A DNA stretch of 64,000 bases from Lacrimispora sp. 210928-DFI.3.58 (lineage in GTDB: Bacteria; Bacillota; Clostridia; Lachnospirales; Lachnospiraceae): assembly GCF_020554865.1 (NCBI RefSeq), contig NZ_JAJCIC010000004.1:1-64000 (forward strand), given 5' to 3'. The notes beneath the pieces are model-generated. The model was not told the DNA's origin, searched no databases, and was given only the letters and a program-made list of their open reading frames with translations. The translations under genes and the position numbers were made by a program. Below, piece by piece: positions 52,940-62,382 of the stretch. The number at the start of each line of letters is the position of its first letter. Positions within the stretch are counted from its first letter, which is position 1.

Positions 52940-54229
52940 TTATTTCTGATGAAGCTTGATCCTGTGGATCAGGAAGGTCGATACCCCAAGTCCCAGCACG
53001 GCCCAGCCGATCATGATGCAGAATACAATGCGGAAGCCTGTCATGCCGGGATAGCTGTCAAGGAAATGACCGTAGATCACATATGCAAATGCATTTGGCA
53101 GATAGATCACAAGGGATGCCAGGCTCATTGCCGCACCTGTGATCTCTGCCGGAACCTTTACCTCGTCCATAGGAGCAAAAAAGACTGCTCTCATGGTAAA
53201 CACGATAGCTCCAAAGCCAAGTGTACATGCTGCGCCCAGGATCCAGTTGCCTCCTGCGCCCAGCGTCTCGTGAGGAACCATAAGAAAGGCTGCCATTGCA
53301 ATGATACACATAAGAAAACCAATGCGTATGTACTTTGCAGAGGACTTACATACCTTATCAGACATAAAGCCGCCCACAGAGCCTCCTACCATCTTAAGGC
53401 CGTACTGGTTGATAATGCCATACATACCTACTGCTGTTGCAGGAAGGAAATAGATCTGGTTCAAAAAAGGAATAAAATAGGTAAGTCCGCAGTATACGCA
53501 GTATACAGTGAATCCATTGAGCGCCACTGCCCAGATATCAATGCTTTTTACTGCCTGCATCATTCCGTCAAAGGCGCTCTGTGCTTTGTTTACCTCTTTT
53601 CCATCGTCTCCTATCCGTTTCTCATCATTTGGTACAAAGATCAGGCAGAGGATACCTGCTGCGATCGTCACTGCCGAAAGAAAAAGCAGGCCGCCTCTTA
53701 AGGCTGCTGCGCCCTCTCCCATTGCCTTGAAGATCGCCAGGGCGCTTGATGCGATGATCACATCCACGATGCCGCGTCCCATCTCCAGAAAGCCAAACAT
53801 ACGGCCCTGCGTTTTCTCATCTCCTAAAAGCCTGATCGCCTTTAAGAGCACCGGCCAGTATGTCACCTCACCCAGGATAGCCAGCACGCCGAAGGCTGTC
53901 AAAAAGCCCCAGTATCCGGGAAAGGTAGAGAGGTAAATGCCTACTGCTCCGATCCCCACCAATGAACCGCCGATCATATATTTCTTGCTTATCATGTCAC
54001 AGATATAAATACCGCAGATCAAGCCGATGGTTTGAACAATGCCATACGCGCTGAGCGCTCCGCCGATCTGGGTATTGGTAAGCCCCATAAACTGCTGCAT
54101 TGGGACATAGAACATGTCCTTCATGGAAGACAGCTTAAATGCAATTCCCCCTGAAAATGTCAGTATACAGAATACCAACCATCGGTTGGGCGCTGCTTTC
54201 ACCATTTTTGCCTTTGTTTCATTGCTCAT
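52940..54229 (-). CDS. MFS transporter
   Basis: 429-residue secondary transporter with 12 predicted helices and a central cytoplasmic loop (NDEKRIGDDGKEVNKAQ near 195-212). The intracellular loop 2-3 motif is DMISKKYMIGG. The start at 54229 has AAAGGAG upstream; a longer frame from 54343 would begin before the promoter. First gene of an operon with the isomerase, symporter and YitT genes and divergent from the DeoR regulator, so it probably imports the compound handled by the isomerase. Confidence 0.9.
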   Translation of the reverse strand: MSNETKAKMVKAAPNRWLVFCILTFSGGIAFKLSSMKDMFYVPMQQFMGLTNTQIGGALSAYGIVQTIGLICGIYICDMISKKYMIGGSLVGIGAVGIYLSTFPGYWGFLTAFGVLAILGEVTYWPVLLKAIRLLGDEKTQGRMFGFLEMGRGIVDVIIASSALAIFKAMGEGAAALRGGLLFLSAVTIAAGILCLIFVPNDEKRIGDDGKEVNKAQSAFDGMMQAVKSIDIWAVALNGFTVYCVYCGLTYFIPFLNQIYFLPATAVGMYGIINQYGLKMVGGSVGGFMSDKVCKSSAKYIRIGFLMCIIAMAAFLMVPHETLGAGGNWILGAACTLGFGAIVFTMRAVFFAPMDEVKVPAEITGAAMSLASLVIYLPNAFAYVIYGHFLDSYPGMTGFRIVFCIMIGWAVLGLGVSTFLIHRIKLHQK

Positions 54230-54304
54230 ATTCCTTTGATCTCCTTTCATGATATACCACTCTGATTTTCTGTACAAGTGGTGTTTCCTTTGTTTTATGG
54301 TTGC

Positions 54305-54333
54305 ATTATACTTGCTTTTCCTTGTGTTTTCAA
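54305..54333 (-). promoter_or_regulatory. Promoter of the MFS operon
   Basis: TTGAAA (54328-54333), 17 bp, TATAAT (54305-54310) on the minus strand. An inverted repeat TGTGTT/AACACA (54323-54328/54339-54344) lies across the -35 and is a candidate operator for the divergent DeoR-type regulator. Confidence 0.85.
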
Positions 54334-54467
54334 GTGCGAACACAGATAATTACATTTTTTCGTTATTTTATCCAACTTTATTCTTTGGTTTTTGTGCAAT
54401 ATTTTTGGTTTTATTGGTTTTTGAGTCTTCCATCTCCAATGAAATCCATCTTTTTGCAATTTTCTTC

Positions 54468-54496
54468 TTTTCAAAACGCAATAATTACGTTATAAT
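54468..54496 (+). promoter_or_regulatory. Promoter of the DeoR-family regulator
   Basis: TTTTCA (54468-54473), 17 bp, TATAAT (54491-54496). GAACAC directly downstream (54505-54510) repeats the half-site found at the MFS promoter, in line with autoregulation. The rest of the 319-bp divergent gap is AT-rich with no gene seen. Confidence 0.65.
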
Positions 54497-54548
54497 ATAC
54501 ATCAGAACACAATGGGATTCAGAAATGAGATCAAGAAAGGAGCCGCCT

Positions 54549-55367
54549 ATGCTGGCACAGCAGCGTCATACGATCATATTAGAATTACTAGATAAAAATG
54601 GGACAGTCTATACTTCAGATCTTGTAAAGAATTTTCAAGTATCCTCAGAAACCGTCAGAAAAGATCTCGCCTATCTGGAGCAAACAGGGCATCTGGTCCG
54701 GGTCCATGGCGGGGCTGTCCCCCCAAAGAGTAGACAAATGGCGGTTGAGGAAAATGCAACCGGTATTGCCAGTGAATATATCTCCCTCCAGACACGTAAT
54801 TCCCAGCACATGAAGGAGAAAGAAGCGATCACCGATCATGCCGTCTCACTGGTAAAGGAACAGCAGGTCATTGCACTGGATTATGGCAGTACCAGCCAGA
54901 TGATCGCAATGAAGCTTAAGAAAAGCTTCCAATTCCTCACAGTCATAACCAACTCCATCCAGAATGCACTTATTTTGGCCGAATGCCCGAACTTTACCAT
55001 CATATTGATGGGCGGTATCCTGAGCAAGGAAGAGTATACTCTCAGCAACGATTTTGCCCCCATCTTGGATTTTCTCCATATTGACCTGCTCTTCATGACC
55101 GTAACCGGTATTGATCCGGTGATCGGCCTTACGGATCAGCGTATAAATGAGGCAAAGATCCAAAATCAGATGCGCCAGTCTGCCACCCGCACCATCGTCT
55201 TAGCCGATTCCAGCAAATTTGGCAGATGCAGTCTTGCAAAAATCTGCTCTTTGAAAGAGGTCGACGCCATCATCACTGACAGCGGCCTCTCTCCTTCCAT
55301 GGCCCAGGCTGTCCGCGGCTCCGGTACAGAGCTGGTACTTGTGCCGGCTGGTAAGACCGTCCAGTGA
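54549..55367 (+). CDS. DeoR-family transcriptional repressor
   Basis: 272 residues. N-terminal DeoR helix-turn-helix (AQQRHTIILELLDKNG, then VSSETVRKDLAYLEQTG near 30-46, RVHGGAVPP near 50) and a C-terminal DeoRC sugar-phosphate sensor domain (ALDYGSTSQMIA near 112, VITNSIQNALIL, DSSKFGR near 220). Such repressors release DNA on binding a phosphorylated sugar. The ATG at 54549 follows GAAAGGAG; the reading frame is open 100 codons upstream but crosses the promoter. Divergent from the MFS operon, its likely target. Confidence 0.92.
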   Translation: MLAQQRHTIILELLDKNGTVYTSDLVKNFQVSSETVRKDLAYLEQTGHLVRVHGGAVPPKSRQMAVEENATGIASEYISLQTRNSQHMKEKEAITDHAVSLVKEQQVIALDYGSTSQMIAMKLKKSFQFLTVITNSIQNALILAECPNFTIILMGGILSKEEYTLSNDFAPILDFLHIDLLFMTVTGIDPVIGLTDQRINEAKIQNQMRQSATRTIVLADSSKFGRCSLAKICSLKEVDAIITDSGLSPSMAQAVRGSGTELVLVPAGKTVQ

Positions 55368-55375
55368 CAGGATCG

Positions 55376-55412
55376 AAAAACGGACGGCAGTGATCTGCCG
55401 TCCGCTATTTTT
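55376..55412. terminator. Bidirectional terminator between deoR-like gene and trpS
   Basis: Perfect 10-bp stem CGGACGGCAG/CTGCCGTCCG with loop TGAT (55381-55404). A-run before it (55376-55380) and T-run after it (55407-55412) give U-tracts on both strands, serving these two convergent genes. Confidence 0.93.
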
Positions 55413-55416
55413 ACTC

Positions 55417-56508
55417 TTATGCCTCACTCTGGAAACGCGCTGCCTGTTCTGCGATCAGTTCCTTATCCTCAAAGTAATTGATCTTCATCGCTCTCTTCAT
55501 CTCAGCCAGGGTCTGGGCAGCCTTCTTCTGGGCCTTGATGCTGCCCTCCTCCAGGATCCGGTAAACTGCCGGGATATCCTTTGCGATCTCCCTGCGGCGC
55601 TCGCGGATCGGACGGAGCTCATCCTGGATCACATTGTTGAGGAACTTCTTCACCTTCACATCACCCAGGCCGCCTCTTGTATAGTGGGCCTTTAACTCAT
55701 CCAGGTTCTTATATTCCGGAAGGTATTTCTCGAAATGCTCATCCCTGCAGAAGGCATCCAGATAGATAAAGACCGGGTTTCCTTCCACCTGTCCCGGATC
55801 CTGCACACGAAGATGATTGGGATCTGTGAACATGGACATGATCTTCTTCTTTATCTCCTCCTCGGAATCAGACAGGTAGATGCAATTTCCAAGGGATTTG
55901 CTCATCTTTGCCTTGCCGTCAATGCCCGGAAGGCGCATGCAGGCCTTATTGTCCGGAAGCAGGATGTCCGGCATCACAAGGGTCTCGCCGTAGACTGTAT
56001 TGAACTTGTGGACGATCTCCCTTGTCTGCTCGATCATAGGAGCCTGATCCTCTCCCACAGGTACGGTAGTTGCCTTAAATGCAGTGATATCAGAGGCCTG
56101 GCTGATGGGGTAGGTAAAGAAGCCCACCGGTATGCTGGTCTCAAAGTTGCGCATCTGGATCTCTGCCTTTACCGTTGGGTTGCGCTGAAGCCTGGATACG
56201 GTGACAAGATCCATGTAATAAAAGGTCATCTCACACAGCTCAGGCACCTGGGACTGGATAAATAAGGTGGATTTTGCCGGGTCAAGACCGCAGGCAAGAT
56301 AGTCAAGCGCTACCTCTATAATATTCTGACGCACCTTCTCCGGGTTGTCCGCATTATCTGTAAGAGCCTGGGCATCTGCGATCATAATATAGATCTCGTC
56401 AAATTCACCTGAATTCTGCAGCTCCACCCTGCGCTTTAAGGAGCCAACGTAATGTCCTACATGGAGACGCCCTGTAGGCCTATCCCCGGTCAGTATAATT
56501 TTTCCCAT
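55417..56508 (-). CDS. trpS: Tryptophanyl-tRNA synthetase
   Basis: 363-residue class I synthetase that charges tRNA-Trp. The HIGH-type motif is [10 protein letters not shown] near 13-22, and the KMSKS loop is [11 protein letters not shown] near 203. [17 protein letters not shown] near 150 is the tryptophan/adenylate pocket. Complete. GAGGATAG precedes the ATG. Expressed from its own promoter; the short leader contains no T-box, which is unusual for trpS in Firmicutes but not rare. Confidence 0.97.
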   Translation of the reverse strand: MGKIILTGDRPTGRLHVGHYVGSLKRRVELQNSGEFDEIYIMIADAQALTDNADNPEKVRQNIIEVALDYLACGLDPAKSTLFIQSQVPELCEMTFYYMDLVTVSRLQRNPTVKAEIQMRNFETSIPVGFFTYPISQASDITAFKATTVPVGEDQAPMIEQTREIVHKFNTVYGETLVMPDILLPDNKACMRLPGIDGKAKMSKSLGNCIYLSDSEEEIKKKIMSMFTDPNHLRVQDPGQVEGNPVFIYLDAFCRDEHFEKYLPEYKNLDELKAHYTRGGLGDVKVKKFLNNVIQDELRPIRERRREIAKDIPAVYRILEEGSIKAQKKAAQTLAEMKRAMKINYFEDKELIAEQAARFQSEA

Positions 56509-56579
56509 TTGTAACTATCCTCTCATTCTTCTATCAGCAGCCGGATCCGGTCAGAATCCCGGACTGCACAATTTATTCT

Positions 56580-56608
56580 AGCATACTCCAAAGACGGTTT
56601 TCTGTCAA
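56580..56608 (-). promoter_or_regulatory. Promoter of trpS
   Basis: TTGACA (56603-56608), 17-bp spacer, TATGCT (56580-56585) on the minus strand. Gives a leader of about 65 nt. Confidence 0.85.
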
Positions 56609-56620
56609 GAATCACAGACC

Positions 56621-56871
56621 GGAGTTCCGCGTTTCGCGTTTTGTATCACGGCTGACAGGGGGAGGAATGGTGCGACTTTGCAGGACATTAGAAGCACTTA
56701 GGCAGCTGATTTTTTCGTTCAGAGCAGTATCAATGATTGTCTGAGCACAGCGAGTTGCATTGATGCTGCTCTGGCCTTTAGAAAAAATCAGATGTCTTGG
56801 TGCTTCTTATGTCCGAAACCGGAGCATCCATCCCTCTCCCTGTCAGGCGCGGTGCAAAACGCGGAAGCTCC
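56621..56871. repeat. 251-bp imperfect palindrome between trpS and the RluC-like gene
   Basis: Two arms of about 115 nt are inverted copies of each other: both contain (same sense) CCGCG, TGACAGGG, GGACAT-AGAAGCAC, CTGATTTTTTC and AGAGCAG-ATCAATG. The apical loop is 56736-56757 (ATTGTCTGAGCACAGCGAGT and two more bases). Several mismatches keep pairing through G-T. The right end touches the RluC-like stop codon, the left end lies 13 bp from the trpS -35. It could be a MITE-like insertion or a large structured RNA; no coding potential is seen. Confidence 0.85.
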
Positions 56872-56873
56872 AG

Positions 56874-57905
56874 TCACAGAAGGCCTTCCCCCCGCATTAC
56901 CTTCTCAAACTGCTTTGGCAGAGGGGCCAGAAATTCCCGGCCGGACAGATAATCCAGGGGCGAAGCCACGTGTTCCGGCATCACCAGCTTCCAGGAATGG
57001 AGCAGCTGGGATTGTACCCTGTAGGTGCGTTTTACTGCCTCATTCAGCCGGCTGTCGCCATATTTAAAATCCCCCAGGATCGGATGTCCGATGGAGGCCA
57101 GATGTGCACGTATCTGATGGCTGCGCCCGGTGATCAGTGTCACCCTCAAAGGGGTCACTCTGCCGTTTCCTGCAAGGGGAACATATTCTGTCATGATGGG
57201 CACGCTTCCTTTCACCTCAATCGGGAATATCTCCACCTGATTGGCGGCCTCATCTTTCTTTAGGAATCCGGCTATCATCTGCTTTTCCTTAATCTCGCCC
57301 TTTACCAGACACTGGTAATACTTGTGGATGCTTCTGTCCTTGAACACCTCATTCATGATCTGAAGCCCCTGAAGGGAGGTCCCCGCTACCACCAGGCCGC
57401 TGGTATTGCGGTCTAAGCGGTTGCAGATGGAGGGCCGGAAGGTTTTCAGCTGGCTGATGGGCAGGTGGCCGGAATCGATCAGATAATCCAGGATATGCTC
57501 ATTTAAGGAGGTATCCGTATCCCTTGCCTTCTGGGAGAGCATTCCGGAGGGCTTGTTCACAATGAGAATATTTCTGTCCTCATAAATGATATCCAGCCTG
57601 GGCTTTCTAGAACCCCCTTCCTTTCTGCCTATCCCTGCGGGATCCGAAACAGAGGGCTGGACCGGCGCAGCTGCCAGGCTGACCGGCCTTGAAAATTTCT
57701 CTATGGTCTCATCTGACAGGAAAAACTTAATCTCGTCCCCCTCCTTTAAGCGTTCCGAGCCATCGCACTTCCCGCCGTTCAGTGTAATATTTTTCTTTCG
57801 CATCATTTTATAAAGAAAGCCCTTTCCTGCCTGATCCAGGTATTTGGAAAGCAGCTTATCCAGCCTTTGCCCTGCCTCATTGGGGGTGACCATCAATATC
57901 TGCAT
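56874..57905 (-). CDS. RluC/RluD-family pseudouridine synthase
   Basis: 343 residues. N-terminal S4 RNA-binding domain (EAGQRLDKLLSKYLDQ near 9-24), a linker, then the catalytic domain with CNRLDRNTSGLVVAG near 135 (catalytic Asp in RLD) and the family motif TGRSHQIRAHLASIGHPILGD near 260. It isomerises uridines in 23S rRNA; the target site is unknown. GAGGAG precedes the start. The stop codon lies at the edge of a long palindrome. Confidence 0.92.
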   Translation of the reverse strand: MQILMVTPNEAGQRLDKLLSKYLDQAGKGFLYKMMRKKNITLNGGKCDGSERLKEGDEIKFFLSDETIEKFSRPVSLAAAPVQPSVSDPAGIGRKEGGSRKPRLDIIYEDRNILIVNKPSGMLSQKARDTDTSLNEHILDYLIDSGHLPISQLKTFRPSICNRLDRNTSGLVVAGTSLQGLQIMNEVFKDRSIHKYYQCLVKGEIKEKQMIAGFLKKDEAANQVEIFPIEVKGSVPIMTEYVPLAGNGRVTPLRVTLITGRSHQIRAHLASIGHPILGDFKYGDSRLNEAVKRTYRVQSQLLHSWKLVMPEHVASPLDYLSGREFLAPLPKQFEKVMRGEGLL

Positions 57906-57927
57906 GCGGCATTCTCCTCATCTCAAG

Positions 57928-58728
57928 TCATTTTCTGTCTCTGCTCCAACCTCTGTCTTCGGTGCATTTATCCATCCTGTCCATGACAGATAGAAGAAAG
58001 CCATGGGGCGCCTCCTTGCACAGCAGCCTAAAGCCCTTCATGGATATCCCATATACCGAAAGACCGCGGCCCATGATGCTGTCCCTCAGGGCCTTGGCTA
58101 CCACCCGTCTGGGGTTTGCCATGAACATCCTCTTATAAAGGGGCATTTCCTTTGCCGTCTCCGCAACATCGAAGAACTCTGTCCGCACAGGACCAGGGCA
58201 TACGGCTGTCACATAGATCCTGCGGCTCTTCAGCTCCTGGTTCAAGGCCCTGCTGTAGCTCAAGACATATGCCTTTGTGGCAGCATAGACTGCAAAGCCT
58301 GGCTGCGGCAGGAAGGCTGCACTGGAGGCATACTGGATGATACGGCTGTTTTCCGGCATATAGGGAAGGACCATTGTGGTGACTGCAGTAAGTGCTTCGC
58401 AGTTTAAGCGCACCATATCCGCCTGGTCTGTGACCGAAAGCTCCCCGACATTTCCGATCTTTCCAAAGCCTGCGGCATTGACAAGAAAGCGCACCTTCGG
58501 ACAGATGGCCCCAAGGGCTTCTTCCAGCTTCTGAAGCTCCTCCCTGTCCATCAGATCCAGCGGGAATTTCCGTATGGGTACTCCTACCATCCCCTCCAGC
58601 TCATCTAACCGCTCCTTCCTTCTGGCAACTGCCCAGATCTCATCCAAACCGTCAAAATGCTCCCACAGCTGGATAATGGTCTCTCTTCCCATTCCAGAGG
58701 AAGCCCCTGTTACTAACGCGATATTCAT
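57928..58728 (-). CDS. SDR-family NAD(P)-dependent oxidoreductase
   Basis: 266-residue short-chain dehydrogenase. Nucleotide loop TGASSGMGRE near 7-16, NAAGFGKIG near 82, catalytic Ser in QYASSAAFLPQ near 135 and YAATKAYVL near 149 with the Tyr/Lys pair. Substrate unknown. AAAGGAG upstream. Lies between the RluC-like and YgiQ genes with short gaps (22 and 85 bp). Confidence 0.92.
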   Translation of the reverse strand: MNIALVTGASSGMGRETIIQLWEHFDGLDEIWAVARRKERLDELEGMVGVPIRKFPLDLMDREELQKLEEALGAICPKVRFLVNAAGFGKIGNVGELSVTDQADMVRLNCEALTAVTTMVLPYMPENSRIIQYASSAAFLPQPGFAVYAATKAYVLSYSRALNQELKSRRIYVTAVCPGPVRTEFFDVAETAKEMPLYKRMFMANPRRVVAKALRDSIMGRGLSVYGISMKGFRLLCKEAPHGFLLSVMDRMDKCTEDRGWSRDRK

Positions 58729-58813
58729 ATGGTCTCCTTTCGCTGCCGTTTATAAATGCGCTGTATCGGTTCTTCTGCTTCGTCCTCTTGTGGACATGCG
58801 ATATCGTCCTTCC

Positions 58814-60844
58814 TTACTTCGGCTTCTTGTGAACGTTCCGGATCGTGCGTCCACGCTTTTTCCCTGCCTCCGGGGCTGCCGGTCCATGGCTGCTGCGGCC
58901 TGTGTCGCTGCGGTTTGTGCTCCTTTGCTCTTCCTGTCCGCTGCGATACCGGCCCACGGAATTTTTCTTCCTGTTCTCTCCGCGTCCTGCTGTCTGGCCC
59001 TTTGGCCCGGCTCCGCCGCTTTTTCCTGCCGTTCCCTGATATTCTCCATTTCTGGGACGTATCAGACATTTCTTATCATATCCGATCAAATCTGTCCGGC
59101 CGGCGATCCTCAGTGCCTCTGCCACCAGCTCGTAGTTCTTCGGATTCCGGTACTGTATAAGCGCTCTCTGCATGGCCTTTTCATGGGGATTTACCGGCAC
59201 ATAGACCTGCTCCATGGTGCGGCAGTCGTAGCCTGTGTAGTACATGCAGGTGGAAATGGTGGAGGGCGTAGGATAGAAATCCTGCACCTGCTCCGGCATA
59301 TAACCCAGATCCCGCAGGTATTCCGCCAGCTCCACTGCCTCCTTCATGGAGGAGCCCGGATGGGAGGACATGAGGTAGGGCACCAGGTACTGCTCCTTGC
59401 CCAGCCTGCCGTTCATTTCCTTATATTCTTTCACAAACTGGCGGTATACGCTGTTTCTCGGCTTGCCCATCCTCATAAGGACCTTGTCCGCCACGTGCTC
59501 CGGCGCAACCTTCAACTGGCCGCTTACATGGAATTCACACAGCTCCTTTAAGAACTTCCTGCTGGAATCCGCCAGCACATAGTCAAAGCGGATTCCGGAG
59601 CGGATAAAGACCTTCTTCACCTTTGGAAGGGCCCGCAGCTTTCTCAGCAAAGCAATGTAGTCCGAATGATCTGCCCTTAAGTTCTTGCAGGGCTCCGGAA
59701 ACAGGCACTGTTTATGGGGACAGGCTCCCTTTGTCAGCTGCTTTTCACAGGCAGGGAAGCGGAAATTTGCCGTGGGGCCTCCCACATCGTGGATATAGCC
59801 CTTAAAATCAGGCTCCTCTGTGAGGAGCTTTGCCTCCTCCACCAATGACTCATGGCTTCTGGCCTGGATGATCCTCCCCTGGTGGAAGGTGAGGGCGCAG
59901 AAGCTGCAGGCACCAAAGCAGCCCCGGTTGCTGATCAGGCTGAACTTGATCTCCCGGATGGCCGGAATGCCGCCCGCTTCCTCGTAGGAGGGATGGTAGT
60001 TCCTCATATAGGGGAGGGCGTAAACCTCGTCCATCTCCTCTGTGCTCAAGGGCTTTGCCGGAGGATTCTGCACCACAAACACCTTTCCCTCATAGGGTTC
60101 TGCCAGCCGCTTGCCGGAAAAGGGATCCGTGTTGCTGTACTGGACAAAAAAGCTTTTTGCGTACTCCTTTTTATCCCGAAGAAGCTCCGTATAGTCAGGA
60201 AGCAGCTCATAGTCGTAGACAGACTCCAGACTCCTCGTCTTGTACACAGTGCCCTCAATAAAGGTAATGTCCTTCACATCCAGCCCGCTGTCCAGGGCAT
60301 CCGCGATCTCCACAATGGAGCGCTCTCCCATGCCATAGGAGATCAGGTCTGCCTGGGAATCCAGAAGAACGGACCGCTTCATTTTATTGGACCAGTAATC
60401 ATAGTGTGCCAGGCGGCGCAGGCTTGCTTCAATGCCGCCGGCGATGATCGGCACATCCTTATAGACGGACCGGATCAGGTTGCAGTAGACCGTCACCGCA
60501 TAATCCGGCCTCTTCCCCATGACTCCTCCCGGAGTATAGGAATCCTCCTTCCTGCGCTTCTTTGACACCGAATAATGGTTCACCATGGAATCCATGTTCC
60601 CGGCTGAGACAAGAAAGCCCAGCCTGGGCCTTCCCAGGATCTCGATACTCTTTTTATCCCTCCAGTCAGGCTGGGCAATGATCCCTACCTTATATCCATG
60701 GGACTCCAGAACCCTGGAAATGATAGCAGTTCCAAAGGAGGGATGATCCACATAGGCGTCTCCTGAGACATAGACAAAATCACACTGCTTCCATCCCCGG
60801 ATGCTCATATCCGCCCTGCTTATTGGTAAATAATCATGTATCAT
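58814..60844 (-). CDS. ygiQ: YgiQ-family radical SAM protein
   Basis: 676 residues. N-terminal B12-binding-like domain (about 20-140), then a radical SAM barrel with CFGACSFCALTFHQG near 308-322 (the CxxxCxxC cluster motif), and a C-terminal family domain ending with DLIGYDKKCLIRP. The last 70 residues are a low-complexity basic tail rich in Gly, Arg, Lys and Ser, likely disordered and perhaps RNA-binding. Function of the family is unknown. The ATG overlaps the stop of the HAD gene (ATGA). Confidence 0.92.
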   Translation of the reverse strand: MIHDYLPISRADMSIRGWKQCDFVYVSGDAYVDHPSFGTAIISRVLESHGYKVGIIAQPDWRDKKSIEILGRPRLGFLVSAGNMDSMVNHYSVSKKRRKEDSYTPGGVMGKRPDYAVTVYCNLIRSVYKDVPIIAGGIEASLRRLAHYDYWSNKMKRSVLLDSQADLISYGMGERSIVEIADALDSGLDVKDITFIEGTVYKTRSLESVYDYELLPDYTELLRDKKEYAKSFFVQYSNTDPFSGKRLAEPYEGKVFVVQNPPAKPLSTEEMDEVYALPYMRNYHPSYEEAGGIPAIREIKFSLISNRGCFGACSFCALTFHQGRIIQARSHESLVEEAKLLTEEPDFKGYIHDVGGPTANFRFPACEKQLTKGACPHKQCLFPEPCKNLRADHSDYIALLRKLRALPKVKKVFIRSGIRFDYVLADSSRKFLKELCEFHVSGQLKVAPEHVADKVLMRMGKPRNSVYRQFVKEYKEMNGRLGKEQYLVPYLMSSHPGSSMKEAVELAEYLRDLGYMPEQVQDFYPTPSTISTCMYYTGYDCRTMEQVYVPVNPHEKAMQRALIQYRNPKNYELVAEALRIAGRTDLIGYDKKCLIRPRNGEYQGTAGKSGGAGPKGQTAGRGENRKKNSVGRYRSGQEEQRSTNRSDTGRSSHGPAAPEAGKKRGRTIRNVHKKPK

Positions 60845-61503
60845 TCTTCTGCTCCATCCAACAACTCAAAATAGTCCGTAATATAATCATCTGCCAGGGC
60901 CCTCTTTTCCTCCCGCATTTCCTCTGAAAATTCATCCTCCACGGCAAATACGGTCATTCCTGCCCTCTTGCCTGCCAGGATCCCCGCAGGCACATCCTCA
61001 AACACAGCGCAGTCCTCCGGCCTTTCACCCAGGCGCTCTGCCACGTACAGGTAGACATCCGGCGCAGGCTTTCCTGCCGCCACCTCGCAGGCAGTGGCGA
61101 TCACCTGGAAATACTTCCGTATATCAAGGGAATCCAGAACAGCGTCCACCATGGCCCAGCCGTTGCTGGTGGCGATCCCCGCCTTGATGCCCCGGCTCGT
61201 GATATGCTCCAGAAATTCCCTCGCTCCGGGCTTTAGAGGAACCTCGCTCCTGTATTTCTCAATGGACATCTCCACCCAGGCCTGTTTGATCTCCTCCAGT
61301 GAATCCGGGATCCGGAAATGCTCCTTAAAGTACACGGCCGTCTCGGAAAAGCTCATGCCCTCGATCTCCTTCTGCAGCTCTGCCGGGCATGGAAGACCAT
61401 ACCGGCCCAGATATTCAATATCAATGGCCTTCCACATCCACATGGAGTCGATCAATGTACCGTCCAGATCAAAAATAATTGCTTTTTTTCCGTCTAACCT
61501 CAT
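60841..61503 (-). CDS. HAD-superfamily phosphatase (beta-phosphoglucomutase-like)
   Basis: 220-residue cytoplasmic haloacid-dehalogenase-type phosphatase. Motif I IIFDLDGTLIDS at 9-20 (two Asp), motif II ATSN near 115, motif III Lys near 148 (AAGKPAPD) and motif IV FEDVPAGILAG near 170. The helical cap between motifs I and II is of the C1 type. Substrate is probably a small phosphorylated metabolite. CGGAGAG precedes the start; it is translationally coupled to ygiQ. Confidence 0.92.
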   Translation of the reverse strand: MRLDGKKAIIFDLDGTLIDSMWMWKAIDIEYLGRYGLPCPAELQKEIEGMSFSETAVYFKEHFRIPDSLEEIKQAWVEMSIEKYRSEVPLKPGAREFLEHITSRGIKAGIATSNGWAMVDAVLDSLDIRKYFQVIATACEVAAGKPAPDVYLYVAERLGERPEDCAVFEDVPAGILAGKRAGMTVFAVEDEFSEEMREEKRALADDYITDYFELLDGAEE

Positions 61504-61600
61504 CGTATTTCTCTCCGTTTTTTCTATATCCGCTTCCGGGCACGCCTGGAAGGCAGGCTCCTTTCCTCCAAATGAACCAACAGAATATCACACCGGCGGC

Positions 61601-62344
61601 TCACTCCGTTCTTCCGGTGACCCGCTCCAGGGCCCGGATCTCATCCCCGCTCAATGGCCTGTACTCTCCCGGTTTCAGCTTCTCATCCAGCACAAGGGGC
61701 CCCATAGAAAGACGTTTTAAGTAAATGACCCTGCATCCCACAGCCTCAAACATGCGCTTTACCTGATGAAATTTGCCCTCGTGTATGGTAAGTGTGACCT
61801 CCTGGCCCTCCAGGCGCTTTAATACGCCCGGAAGAGTCTTTGTGCCGTCCTCTAGCACGATCCCCTCTGCCATCTGTTTCTCGGCATCCTCCGGAAGACG
61901 GCCCTCCAGCCTTGCAAGATACGTCTTGTCCACATGTTTTTTGGGAGAGAGGAGATCGTGGGCCAGGGCGCCGTCATTTGTGATCAGCAAAAGTCCCTCC
62001 GTGTCAATGTCCAGACGCCCTACCGGGAAAAGATCCTTCCTCACCGCATCCCCGATCAGGCTGATCACTGTGGGAAAATGCCTGTCCTCGGTGGCAGATA
62101 CCACGCCCTGAGGCTTGTTGAGCATGTAATACTCTGTCCGCGCATACCCAACCGTCACGCCGTCCAGACTCACGGTATCCTGATCCGGGCGTATCTTCTG
62201 GTCCGCCGACTTCACCGCCTCTCCATTTACCTGTATCCTGCCCTTTCTTGCAAGCTCCTTTGCCTGGCTTCTGGTCGCCTGCCCCATCTCTGCCAGGAAT
62301 TTATCAAGGCGCATGAGCTCCTTCTGTTTTTTTCCTCCTGCCAT
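61601..62344 (-). CDS. RsuA/RluB-family rRNA pseudouridine synthase
   Basis: 247 residues. S4 domain at the N-terminus (LMRLDKFLAEMGQATRSQAKE near 10-30), catalytic domain with PVGRLDIDTEGLLLITNDG near 103 (catalytic Asp) and GKFHQVKRMFEAVGC near 190. Members modify one uridine in 16S (U516) or 23S rRNA. AAGGA precedes the ATG. 38 bp after the methyltransferase gene, so rRNA-modification genes are grouped here. Confidence 0.93.
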   Translation of the reverse strand: MAGGKKQKELMRLDKFLAEMGQATRSQAKELARKGRIQVNGEAVKSADQKIRPDQDTVSLDGVTVGYARTEYYMLNKPQGVVSATEDRHFPTVISLIGDAVRKDLFPVGRLDIDTEGLLLITNDGALAHDLLSPKKHVDKTYLARLEGRLPEDAEKQMAEGIVLEDGTKTLPGVLKRLEGQEVTLTIHEGKFHQVKRMFEAVGCRVIYLKRLSMGPLVLDEKLKPGEYRPLSGDEIRALERVTGRTE

Positions 62345-62382
62345 ATCCCATCCTTCTATCCTTTACCGGGCCCGCACAGGCT

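Noticed and set aside
54249..54548. 100-codon N-terminal extension of the DeoR regulator with hydrophobic segments
   Set aside because: It crosses the promoter and AT-rich intergenic sequence; DeoR proteins start at the helix-turn-helix, and the ATG at 54549 has GAAAGGAG upstream.
56509..56620. T-box or other riboswitch before trpS
   Set aside because: The leader is only about 65 nt from a good promoter and has no T-box sequence or antiterminator.
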